Of a stretch of 64,000 bases of DNA, positions 1 through 9,360 are shown piece after piece. Position numbers and translations under genes: made by a program. The notes under the pieces were generated by a model. It was not told the origin of the DNA. It was given only the letters and a program-made list of their open reading frames with translations, and searched no databases. The stretch is from CBDDEH01 sp965226865 (lineage in GTDB: Bacteria; Chloroflexota; Dehalococcoidia; Lucifugimonadales; JAGWBF01), in the NCBI GenBank assembly GCA_965226865.1, contig CBDDEH010000002.1, positions 186,001 through 250,000 on the forward strand, given 5' to 3'. Positions within the stretch are counted from its first letter, which is position 1. Every line of letters begins with the position of its first letter.

Positions 1-2
1 CC

Positions 3-404
3 GTGGCTGTAAGATTCTCTGTCAGCGGCGACATCAATCCTCTTGCGCCGCCGTCTTTGCCCGATCCTGAAGAGGTAAGTCCGGGCTTCAACCTGGAAGG
101 GCTTACCTCCGAGCGGGACGCGACCGTTGGCGACATCGTCACCGGCGTCCGGTTCCCCACTCGACGCGACCTGCAGCTCTTTGTGTTCAACAACGGAGTA
201 GACTTCTTGCTGGACGCAAATGGAGGCCAGGTGCACGACGCTCAAGGGAAGCCGTTGATATTCCACGATCAGGGGCTTTTGGAGAGCCTATTTAATGACG
301 ATGACGTGGTTTCCGTTGGAAGCTCGTTCTGGTTGGAGATGTGCGGTACAGGCACACCCGCGGAATGTACCGGGCAAATTGGACCCGTTTTGGTAGGCCC
401 TTAG
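3..404 (+). CDS. C-terminal part of an uncharacterised exported or surface protein (cut by window edge)
   Basis: The reading frame is open from the first bases of the window and ends with TAG at 402-404, so the true start probably lies upstream; the GTG at base 3 is only the first possible start in view. The 133 visible residues are acidic and rich in Gly, Pro, Asp and Val, with a Cys pair near the end (MCGTGTPAECTG). No family is recognised. The composition resembles the giant surface protein that follows on the same strand after about 230 bases, so a surface or secreted location is inferred from context only. Confidence 0.5.
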   Translation: MAVRFSVSGDINPLAPPSLPDPEEVSPGFNLEGLTSERDATVGDIVTGVRFPTRRDLQLFVFNNGVDFLLDANGGQVHDAQGKPLIFHDQGLLESLFNDDDVVSVGSSFWLEMCGTGTPAECTGQIGPVLVGP

Positions 405-633
405 ATAAGGGTCGAGGAGGAGGTGAGAGGTCCGAGGGAGAGTCCAAGAATGAGCAACGGATACAAACAAAAGCTGGGTGACTTCAGGGAAGTCAGGCAT
501 TCATATAGTAGTAAAGCAACAGGGGCCCTCCTCACGCGGCCTGGGTGGAAATACCGGGAGCTAATGGAGGGTTTCTAATTCGAACTTTTTGGCCAGGAAA
601 ACAGGAACCGGAGAATTCTGAGGTCGGTGAGCA

Positions 634-3600
634 TTGCTGAGCACCAGGGCAGCGTTAATATTTGGTGGCTCCGTTCTGAGCCCCCTTCTCGTCTTGCTCC
701 TGATTCAGATCATCCTGGCAGCCGGAGAACCACCAACACCGTTCCTGCAATTCGAAGGCGATGTTACGTTAGGTGGGGTTCCAGCTCCAGACGGTCTGGA
801 AATCAGGGTGAGGAAGGATGACGCCACAGGCGACCTCGCGGTCCTAACACCCGAGTTTATCCCTACCACAGTCAACGGCAGCTACGGTAAAGAGCAGTTC
901 TTCCGTGTAGCCGGGGACGATCCCACCTCAGGAGTGACCAAGCTCTTCTTCTTCGTCGTCGTCAGCGGCCAAGAAGTGCCGGCGGATATGTTCGATGTCG
1001 ATGCCGCGGCATTTGTCCCCTTCGTCGTATTCGAGCCAGGCTTCAAGGAATTAAACCTCGAGGTGGCGGTGCCTCCGGACCTGGTCCAGAATCTACAGAT
1101 ACTGACCCCACCCACCGACAACACACCGACCGGCCAGTTCAATCCACCACTTGCGCCACCAATCGCCGGCATCAAAACATACCAGGTCACGACCGGAGGC
1201 GCCTTCGTAGACTTCAAAGACCCGACTCTGTTCTTTACTGAGTGTTTTGACGGCACGGGAGATGCCATCGTCTGCACCGAACCTATAGGAACAGGCGCAC
1301 AGACTATCCAGATAACCTTCCTCAACCCATTGGCAGATGGCAATTACACACTCGGTGTCAGGGTCGTCGACCAGACCGACTTGCCTGGCGGCGTCAACGA
1401 GGTTCTGTTCCTAATCGACACCACTCCTCCTGTTGCATCTGCTCTGGTGGCTCCACCTGACGGACAGGGCTTCTCGACGCGGACGATAACTTTCGAATGG
1501 GGCCTGTCGCCAAGTCCCGATATTGAATCTTATCTGCTCCAGGTAGTGCTTACTGGCGGGGCCTTCACCGAAGCCTTCGTCGTGAACAAGGTGATTCCGC
1601 ATCCCACCACCAGCGATGAGGTCACCTTCGCCTTCGACGGCGACTTCCAGTGGCGCTTGGGCGCCAGGGACGCCGTCGGCCTGGAGGCGCCTGAAGGGAC
1701 CTTGGAGGTACGCTCTTTCTCAATCAGAACGGAGATAAGCGAGCCCCTTTTGCTGTTACCACCGGACGGGGCGCTTATCAACGACAACACTCCATTCTTC
1801 GACTGGTTGAAACCCGTAACCGGTGACCCGACGTTCTATCGTCTGCAGGTAGCAGTCTCGGGTGGCCTGGCCACACCCCCGTTCGAACTCGATGCGACCA
1901 TAACCGGAGACGGCCAACCTCCGCCCACAGAGTTCCAGACGATTAACCCTCTCGCGGATGGCCCCAAGGAATGGCGAGTGCTAGCCGGGGATGACTTTGG
2001 GAACACGACGACATCCGATACGAGAACGTTTACCCTCGACGCTACACCCCCGCCAGCGCCCGTGATTTTGGAGCCTGCCGATGGTTCCAGCGACCCGGAT
2101 TCGACACCCGACATCATATATACGCAGGTCGTGGATGCCAGCGCCATCACTTACACTCTAGAGATCGGCACCGGGGTTCAGCCTCCAACAGGCGACTTCG
2201 TGAATCCGGTCCTGCGGGTTGAGGGTATCCCTGACGACGCCGTCAGTAGTGGTGGCCAGCAGGTCATAGTGTTTACTGTCCCGGTGGGACAGCGCCTTGA
2301 CCCGGGTGACTATCTGGTCCACGTACGTGCCGAGGACACGGCGGGCAACGACGGTACCTACAGTGGAATAAACGCATTTACGGTGCTGCCCGCCGTCGAC
2401 CTATTCCTCGACGCTCCTATTGCGGCACGCGCGGGCACCGAGTTCGACGTCCCCATCAGAGTCGAACCCAGAGACCAGCCGGTGGACTTGATCAGGGCGT
2501 TTATCAACTTCAACCCCGCCGACCTGACTGTGGTGAGCATAACGGCCGGAACGACCCTGGAACTTGTACAGACATCAGACTTCAGCGATGCTCTGGGCAC
2601 CGTGGATTACGTGGCCACAACAGCCGGTGCTGGAATCAGCGGCGACTTTGTACTGGCGGTGATTAGATTCAAGGCCGGAGACCCGGCAGGGCCGGATGTG
2701 CCACCGACGGACATCGTCTTCAACGATACCGATCCCAGAAAGACGGCCGCCGAATTTCTTGGGACACCAGTTCTGGGTACCGCATTCGATGCGGCAGTAA
2801 ACATTCTCAAGCCCACCGTGATCCTCCGCCTGGAGAATGCCAAGTTCAGCGGACCGGGTTTTGCTGGCTTTTCTCGCGGCGAAACCGTTCCAGTCACCGT
2901 CAGGTTGGAGCCAAACGGCCAGAAGGTGACCGCATCAGATGTTCACCTGGACTTCGAGCCTAGAGAACTACAGGTAGTTGGAGTAGCTCCCGGAGGCGAC
3001 ACCCGCCTAGACCAGGTCATCCTGAGTCAGTTCGACAACACGTTGGGGACCGTTGACTTCAGTGCTTTTACCTTCGGCGACCCAGCGAGAGATCCGGCTT
3101 ATGACTTTGTAATTGTTACGTTTGAAACTCGAAGGGCCACGCAGAGCCTCAGCGTTGGATTCCATCAAGACCTGCCCTTCGAGTTCCCGAGAAAGACGGA
3201 GGCCTCGTATCTGGGTGTTTCGGTCTTGGATCAGGTCATCAACTTCCCAGTGGAGATCGCTCTGGGACTGAGGCTGGAATCCTTCGTGGCCCCCTTCCAG
3301 GCACAGATCCCAATAATAGTCAGGCCCAACGGAAACCGGGTCGCTGCCGTAGCGGCGTTCCTGAACTTCCCACCGGGCAACGTGGAGGTAACGAGCCTAA
3401 TACGGGTCCCGACGCTGGAGACGCTGCTGGAAAGCGAATTCGACAACCCAGCCGGTACTCTTGGCTATGCCGCTGTCACTTTGGGTACACCGCCTCTAGG
3501 CCAGTTCAACCTGGCCATAGTAGAAGCGACCCTGTCGGGTGATCTGACCAGCGCGCAGATATTGTTCCACTGTTATGATGCGTCGGGTGATATTATCCCT

Positions 3601-6600
3601 GGCTGCGACATCTTCCCAAGGCGCACGGATGCTGCCTTTGGCGGTCAGTCGATCCTCGATATACTCACCCCGCTGGCTTCCTTGGCTCCACAGCCCCCTG
3701 ATGCGCTGCAAAACCTGCGAAGGCTTACCCCAGACCTGGATAGCACGCCGACCTTCGCCGCCGACTTGCCACCAATATTCCCGGCGGCGGGGATCAAGAA
3801 CCTTAACTTTTCTATCGGAGGCAGTGGAGACGTACCAGGGCCTTCCACGATAGCCGACGCCGACGTGGTCGACGTCGCAACTCTCACCTGTTTCGATGCG
3901 GACGGCGTCGAGACCGACTGTTTCGAGGGAGCTGCAACCGTAACAATAGAACTCAACGATGCGCTCGGAGACGGCAGATACAGTATGACACTGCGAGCCG
4001 TCGACAATCTTGACCAGGACGGCGAAGAAGCCCTGTTGGACCTGTTCACCGTCGACACCACGGCGCCGCCCAAGCCGACGCTCCAGGATCCGGCGGATGG
4101 CACGTTTATCGGAACTCAAACGCCGACGCTGATTTGGTCGAAGGTTGTGGACATACTGAACGATGTGTTCTACAACGTGCAGGTCGATGACACCGAGAAC
4201 TTCTCGAGCCCGGTATTAGCCGTCCAGGTTGGAAACCCAGGTACAGGAGCCATAGTCGAACTGCTACTGCAGACTCCGCTGGACCCGGCCGTCGGGTACT
4301 TCTGGCGGGTGGAGTCGCTGGACGACGCCGGCGCCATCGAGGTCACGGAGGTCTCTACCGAGCAGGTCGAGGCCGAGGCCGAAGCCGGCAACACGAGAGG
4401 CTTCACAAGTGCCTTCAGCTTCACAGTGGACACCCAGGCGCCCACAGCCGTGACTGACCTCACGCTGGTAACGCCTCTAAGCGATGCCACACCCGATTTC
4501 ACCTTCAAGCGTTCCACAGACGATTTCGGCGTGGACAAGTACCAGGTTCTGGTGACTTCAGATATCGGACCGACCCCGAATTCGGGGGACGTGCCCGACT
4601 CATCATGTAGCGACCTGACCCAGTTGTGCTCCTTCTCGGCGACAAGCGTACTGGCGAACGGAACGTTCACGATCACAGTAATTGCGGATGACCTGGCCGG
4701 TAATATGAGTGCGCCAGCGGCGTTGGTATTCATCATCGACACCGTACTACCGACTGCCCCCGTCGACGTCGCCTTAGTACCAGGAAGCGCCATCACCGCC
4801 GACCTGGGCACGAGCATAGAGTTCGTTTGGCTCGAATCCACCGACATAGGTGGCAGCGGTGTCGACTTCTATAACGTTGTCATCAATCCAGGTGGAATAC
4901 CCGGGACGGCTGATTTCAACCCCGGTACTTCTGACAGGTTCCGGACGCCTTTCTTAACAGACGGTTTCTACACATTGACCGTCAGCGCCGTTGACGTGGC
5001 CGGTAACGAGAGCCCAACGGCAACCTCGGACCCCACAGTGATCGGCCGGGCAGACGTAGCACAAAACCTGAGGCTCGTACCACCCCTCTTTGTCACGGAC
5101 CCTCGGTTCGAGTGGGAAGGGCCGGTGAGCGGGGACCTGCGAACTTATGACATACTCATACCCGGCGTGATCGATATCCCGACGGACTTTAAGGACCCGC
5201 AGTTCGAGGCCACGTGCCCGAGCGGAGACTGTTCCGTTCTCGGCACCTCAGACACGATCCAGCTACGGGTAATAGGTCCGGTGCCAGACGGAACCCACCG
5301 GTTCAATGTAAGGGTGGAGAACCTGGCGGGCATAAAGGGAGAATTCGTGGAGACGGAATTCAACGTTGACACGACTCCGCCCGGGCCGCCCGCCGGCCTT
5401 GCAGTCGATTCTTCGGAGACCGTCACGGCAGACGACAGGACACCAGTCCTCACGTGGGGTGAATCTTCAGGCGACCTGTTGTCGGGGCTCGACCACTACA
5501 AGATTACCCTGACAGGCCAGGGCACGGGCGCAGAAGTTGTCGAGATATTCGAGACCGACGGACTGGAAACCACGTTCACCGTGCCAGACCAATCTGCATT
5601 GCCCGACGACCAGTACACCGGTCAAGTGCAAGCTGTTGATGTGGCAGGAAACGAGAGCGATCCGGCTACCGCAGAGTTCCTGGTCGACCTACTGCCGCCT
5701 TCCGTACCTGGCCTTACCAGGACGACGGACGACACGTCCAGGCAGCCCGACTTTGATATCGATCCGCCCAGTGTAGACGACGGTAGCGGACTGGACCACT
5801 ACGACTTCCTCATCCAGTCCACGAGCCTAATCGACGTAACGGCTCCGGCGGCGCCGGTGCTGCTGTTCCCGGTCGATGGGAGGATCTTCAGAGACACCGA
5901 TCCGGTCACCGTCTCGTGGAACCAAGTCATCGACGATACGCCGGTAACCTACGAGCTGCAAATCGATACGGAGCTCGGCGCCCCTGTGCAGACAGTATCA
6001 GACATACCTGACACGCCCGGGACGGTCAGCGCCATCGCGGGCCCGTTCGCGCCTGGTTCGTACAAGTACCGGGTAAGGGCGATAGACGACGGCAGAAATA
6101 ACGGGCCGTTCTCAGAGGAACGTGGGTTCACCTCTGTCGTAGACGCCACCCCGCCCGAGGCACCCACCATCGTTTTGAACCCGGGCACCTCAGACGACGC
6201 GACGCCAACCTTTGGCTGGCTGCGGGTAACCGACGACACCGACGGAAATCCCGAACTCCAGATTACCTACGATCTGGGCATAGATTTCGAAGGAGTCGGT
6301 TTCACGACAGTCGTCTCTATCACCGGAATAGTAGATGAGCCGATATTCAGTGGAGGCCAACCCGTTCAACTGTTCACCTTGCCGGCCGCCAATGCTCTCG
6401 GGCCTGGAAAATACGACTGGAGAGTCAGAGCGTCCGACGGAGTGGCCAACAAGGGCGCCTTCGTCCTAGGAACTCCGTTCGAAGTAACGCCGGACCTGAC
6501 GGCGCCGCCCGTAACGACACTGCTGTTCCCGCCGAACAAGACCACCGGTGGCGACTCCACGCCAGAGTTCACCTTCAACCAGGTCTCCGACGATTCGGGT

Positions 6601-9360
6601 GTCACCTACAGGATACAGGTCGCTCCGGGCGCGTTGACCTCCGGCGGCGTGCCAACAGGCGACTTCTCGGTCATTCTTTTCGGGGCCAACGTAGCCGACA
6701 TACCGATAGAGTTCGGACCGGACAGGACGTTGGCGATCCAGATTACGCCCGACGAAGACGACGCCCTCGTTCCTGGCGACTACATCTGGCGCGTTATCGT
6801 AACGGACGGAGAGGGCAACGAAAGCACATCGGAGATCTTCTTCTTCAGGCTGGTACCATCAGAAGAAGCGGACCCGCCGGGCGTTCCCGTCCTTCAAGCC
6901 CCGGCCGACGGCGTGGTCTTCACGTCCGACACGGCTAACGTCACCTTCGGCTGGAGCGACGTCGTAGATCCGAGCGGAGTCAGGTACGACCTACAGATTA
7001 TCGGCTCGGGCAGCGGTACGCAGACCACGTTCGCCGACCTAACGTTCAGCGATCTCCAGGTGGACCTGACGGCGCTGCCGGACGACGATTACGAGTGGAA
7101 GGTGAGGACCGTTAACGGCGCGGGCAAGGCGAGCGACTTCTCGGCATCACGCACCTTTATACTAGCGGCGACTCCGCCCGCCCAGCCCACAGGCTTGGCG
7201 GTGCAGCGCTTCGTCGGTAATCTGGGTGCGGTCCAATACACGCCTACGATAAATTGGAACGAAGCGCCTGGAGTTACGTTCTTCGATATCTTTGTAGACG
7301 GTGTGTTCAAAGGCTCGGCAGATGGCAGCGTTACAACCTTTGACTCCGATGCCATCGACTTCGGCGTGCACCACATATTCACTCTCAACGCCTTCGATAA
7401 TCTCGGCAACAACAGCGTTGCCTCCCTATACTTCTTAAACGCCGTTATAGACGGAACGCTGCAAGACCCAGGCTACACAGTTGCGGCCGATGACTTCCTG
7501 CCTCTCGGTACATACACTGCGCAGGTGTTCGCGGTAGACAAGCTAGCTCAAGACCTCCCCGGTGAAGACATCGTGATCATCACCCAGGGAATCGACTACA
7601 AGCTTATGCACCAATCAGAGCCGGCAGAGCTGGAGTTCGCCGCTACCAAACTGGTCATCGCCCTGTCGCCCACTAGTCGGACGGTAACTCGAGGAACCGC
7701 GACGACGTTCACGATCGATGCCAGCGGGTTAGCCGTGGACGAGGTGGACGTGTTTATCACCTTCGGCACCCAGATTTCGGTCAACAGCATTACGCCCGCG
7801 ACCGGAGTGAGCCTGACAGGGCTGGCCGATGACAACACCCTGTTTAGCAACGCTGACAATCAGATTAATTTCCGGGCCAATTTTGAAGCCAGGACCGGCG
7901 CCATAGCGACCATTAGCTTCGCCACGCCCACCGCCGGCACGGCGCTCGTGACGTTCGACACCGAAGATGATCGAAAGACTCGAGCCAGCATCGGGGCGAC
8001 GGAAATCGCGCCGTCTCTGGTCAACGCCCGCGTAGTCATAAACGCTCCTGCCGGTGGTGGCGGTCCAGGGCCCGATACCACGCCGCCGGAAGCAGTAGCC
8101 GGAGACGATGACGAGGTCGACGAGGGAGACCAGGTGGTGTTCGACGGCTCGGGTTCCACTGACAATGCAGCGATCGACAGCTACGCCTGGATACCTGGTG
8201 ATGGCAGCGCTCCAATAGCCGGCGAGTTGGTCACCCATGTCTACGCAGATAACGGAGTATTCGAGGTGAATCTGACGGTCACGGACACTGCGGGCAACAC
8301 CGACTCCGACTCGATGACTGTAACCGTGAACAACGTTGCTCCAGAGGTGGACGCTGGCCCTGACCAGAGCGATATTCCACTGGGTACCGAGATCACACTA
8401 AACGCGCCGATAACGTTCACCGACGCGGGTAGCGCAGACACTCATGACGCCACTGTCGACTGGGGCGATGACTCCACTGATGATGAAGTCGACCCCGCGG
8501 TGAGTCCTTTTAGTCTGACCCATACTTACGAAGACCCAGGCGAGTACACGGTAACCGTAACCGTGACCGACGATGATGGAGATTCCGGTGAGGACACCCT
8601 GACGATTCAGATAAACGATAACCTACCGCCGGACGCAGATGCAGGAGACAACCAGCCAGCAACTGAGGGCGAGCTTGTCACCGTCTTCGGTGGAGCCTCA
8701 TCCGATCCCGAAGGTCAGGACCTCACCTTCGAATGGAACTTCGGCGATCCCGGCAGTGGAGCGGATAACACGGCTACAGGTGTGACCGCGACGCACGAGT
8801 ACTCGGATGACGCCGTGTTCACTGTAACGCTAACAGTTACCGACACGCGTGGCGATGAAGACACAGATACCTTGACTGTTACGGTTGAAAACGCTGATCC
8901 GGTGGTCGCTGACGGCCCAGAAGCCACCGTCAGTGAGGGCGATACGATAGGAATCAGGGCCGCTTTCTTCGACCCTGGAGCCGGTGATACTCACACCGCG
9001 ACCATCGATTGGGGCAGACCTCAGGATGCGAGCCCTGTTACTGACGTAGGCCAGACCGTCAGCCCGGTGGAAGGCGCTCACACCTACGAAGACAATGGTA
9101 CCTTCACCGTAACGGTCACGGTAACGGACAACGCGGTCGGAGACCCTGGAGTGGGCTCCAACGACAGCCGGGAAATCACGGTCAACAACGTCGCGCCTGA
9201 GGTAGAGGCCGGAGCGGACCAGGCGGTCGCCGCCGGAGCCACCGTCTCCTTCTCAGGTGCTTTCACTGACCCCGGTATAGACGACACCCACACCATCGAG
9301 TGGACCTTTGGTGACCCCGGCAGTCCTGCCGCCGTCACACGTTTACTTGAACGCGGGTGA
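634..9360 (+). CDS. Giant modular cell-surface protein, N-terminal 2900 residues (Ig/FN3-like, cohesin-like and PKD modules)
   Basis: The TTG start at 634 has a GAGGT ribosome-binding site at 620-624. Residues 5-30 form a signal or anchor segment (LLVLLLIQIILAAG). Many Ig/FN3-like modules of about 100 residues follow, separated by DTTPP-type linkers. Three cohesin-like modules lie at about 587-1020 and a fourth at about 2334-2470; each has an RKT pattern near its end. PKD modules begin near 2480 (GDGS, THVYADNG and VTDTAGN patterns) and a fifth is cut at the end of this frame. The frame ends at 9360 inside that PKD module, and the module continues in the next frame from about 9338. The next three pieces therefore look like the same protein, about 4000 residues in all. 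Probable role: S-layer, adhesin or cellulosome-like scaffold on the outer face. No catalytic motif was seen. Confidence 0.8.
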   Translation: MLSTRAALIFGGSVLSPLLVLLLIQIILAAGEPPTPFLQFEGDVTLGGVPAPDGLEIRVRKDDATGDLAVLTPEFIPTTVNGSYGKEQFFRVAGDDPTSGVTKLFFFVVVSGQEVPADMFDVDAAAFVPFVVFEPGFKELNLEVAVPPDLVQNLQILTPPTDNTPTGQFNPPLAPPIAGIKTYQVTTGGAFVDFKDPTLFFTECFDGTGDAIVCTEPIGTGAQTIQITFLNPLADGNYTLGVRVVDQTDLPGGVNEVLFLIDTTPPVASALVAPPDGQGFSTRTITFEWGLSPSPDIESYLLQVVLTGGAFTEAFVVNKVIPHPTTSDEVTFAFDGDFQWRLGARDAVGLEAPEGTLEVRSFSIRTEISEPLLLLPPDGALINDNTPFFDWLKPVTGDPTFYRLQVAVSGGLATPPFELDATITGDGQPPPTEFQTINPLADGPKEWRVLAGDDFGNTTTSDTRTFTLDATPPPAPVILEPADGSSDPDSTPDIIYTQVVDASAITYTLEIGTGVQPPTGDFVNPVLRVEGIPDDAVSSGGQQVIVFTVPVGQRLDPGDYLVHVRAEDTAGNDGTYSGINAFTVLPAVDLFLDAPIAARAGTEFDVPIRVEPRDQPVDLIRAFINFNPADLTVVSITAGTTLELVQTSDFSDALGTVDYVATTAGAGISGDFVLAVIRFKAGDPAGPDVPPTDIVFNDTDPRKTAAEFLGTPVLGTAFDAAVNILKPTVILRLENAKFSGPGFAGFSRGETVPVTVRLEPNGQKVTASDVHLDFEPRELQVVGVAPGGDTRLDQVILSQFDNTLGTVDFSAFTFGDPARDPAYDFVIVTFETRRATQSLSVGFHQDLPFEFPRKTEASYLGVSVLDQVINFPVEIALGLRLESFVAPFQAQIPIIVRPNGNRVAAVAAFLNFPPGNVEVTSLIRVPTLETLLESEFDNPAGTLGYAAVTLGTPPLGQFNLAIVEATLSGDLTSAQILFHCYDASGDIIPGCDIFPRRTDAAFGGQSILDILTPLASLAPQPPDALQNLRRLTPDLDSTPTFAADLPPIFPAAGIKNLNFSIGGSGDVPGPSTIADADVVDVATLTCFDADGVETDCFEGAATVTIELNDALGDGRYSMTLRAVDNLDQDGEEALLDLFTVDTTAPPKPTLQDPADGTFIGTQTPTLIWSKVVDILNDVFYNVQVDDTENFSSPVLAVQVGNPGTGAIVELLLQTPLDPAVGYFWRVESLDDAGAIEVTEVSTEQVEAEAEAGNTRGFTSAFSFTVDTQAPTAVTDLTLVTPLSDATPDFTFKRSTDDFGVDKYQVLVTSDIGPTPNSGDVPDSSCSDLTQLCSFSATSVLANGTFTITVIADDLAGNMSAPAALVFIIDTVLPTAPVDVALVPGSAITADLGTSIEFVWLESTDIGGSGVDFYNVVINPGGIPGTADFNPGTSDRFRTPFLTDGFYTLTVSAVDVAGNESPTATSDPTVIGRADVAQNLRLVPPLFVTDPRFEWEGPVSGDLRTYDILIPGVIDIPTDFKDPQFEATCPSGDCSVLGTSDTIQLRVIGPVPDGTHRFNVRVENLAGIKGEFVETEFNVDTTPPGPPAGLAVDSSETVTADDRTPVLTWGESSGDLLSGLDHYKITLTGQGTGAEVVEIFETDGLETTFTVPDQSALPDDQYTGQVQAVDVAGNESDPATAEFLVDLLPPSVPGLTRTTDDTSRQPDFDIDPPSVDDGSGLDHYDFLIQSTSLIDVTAPAAPVLLFPVDGRIFRDTDPVTVSWNQVIDDTPVTYELQIDTELGAPVQTVSDIPDTPGTVSAIAGPFAPGSYKYRVRAIDDGRNNGPFSEERGFTSVVDATPPEAPTIVLNPGTSDDATPTFGWLRVTDDTDGNPELQITYDLGIDFEGVGFTTVVSITGIVDEPIFSGGQPVQLFTLPAANALGPGKYDWRVRASDGVANKGAFVLGTPFEVTPDLTAPPVTTLLFPPNKTTGGDSTPEFTFNQVSDDSGVTYRIQVAPGALTSGGVPTGDFSVILFGANVADIPIEFGPDRTLAIQITPDEDDALVPGDYIWRVIVTDGEGNESTSEIFFFRLVPSEEADPPGVPVLQAPADGVVFTSDTANVTFGWSDVVDPSGVRYDLQIIGSGSGTQTTFADLTFSDLQVDLTALPDDDYEWKVRTVNGAGKASDFSASRTFILAATPPAQPTGLAVQRFVGNLGAVQYTPTINWNEAPGVTFFDIFVDGVFKGSADGSVTTFDSDAIDFGVHHIFTLNAFDNLGNNSVASLYFLNAVIDGTLQDPGYTVAADDFLPLGTYTAQVFAVDKLAQDLPGEDIVIITQGIDYKLMHQSEPAELEFAATKLVIALSPTSRTVTRGTATTFTIDASGLAVDEVDVFITFGTQISVNSITPATGVSLTGLADDNTLFSNADNQINFRANFEARTGAIATISFATPTAGTALVTFDTEDDRKTRASIGATEIAPSLVNARVVINAPAGGGGPGPDTTPPEAVAGDDDEVDEGDQVVFDGSGSTDNAAIDSYAWIPGDGSAPIAGELVTHVYADNGVFEVNLTVTDTAGNTDSDSMTVTVNNVAPEVDAGPDQSDIPLGTEITLNAPITFTDAGSADTHDATVDWGDDSTDDEVDPAVSPFSLTHTYEDPGEYTVTVTVTDDDGDSGEDTLTIQINDNLPPDADAGDNQPATEGELVTVFGGASSDPEGQDLTFEWNFGDPGSGADNTATGVTATHEYSDDAVFTVTLTVTDTRGDEDTDTLTVTVENADPVVADGPEATVSEGDTIGIRAAFFDPGAGDTHTATIDWGRPQDASPVTDVGQTVSPVEGAHTYEDNGTFTVTVTVTDNAVGDPGVGSNDSREITVNNVAPEVEAGADQAVAAGATVSFSGAFTDPGIDDTHTIEWTFGDPGSPAAVTRLLERG

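Noticed and set aside
882..9338. Many 60-225 residue open frames on the minus strand opposite the giant surface gene
   Set aside because: They are Ser/Thr/Arg-rich mirror frames of a high-GC repetitive gene, lack ribosome-binding sites and match no family.
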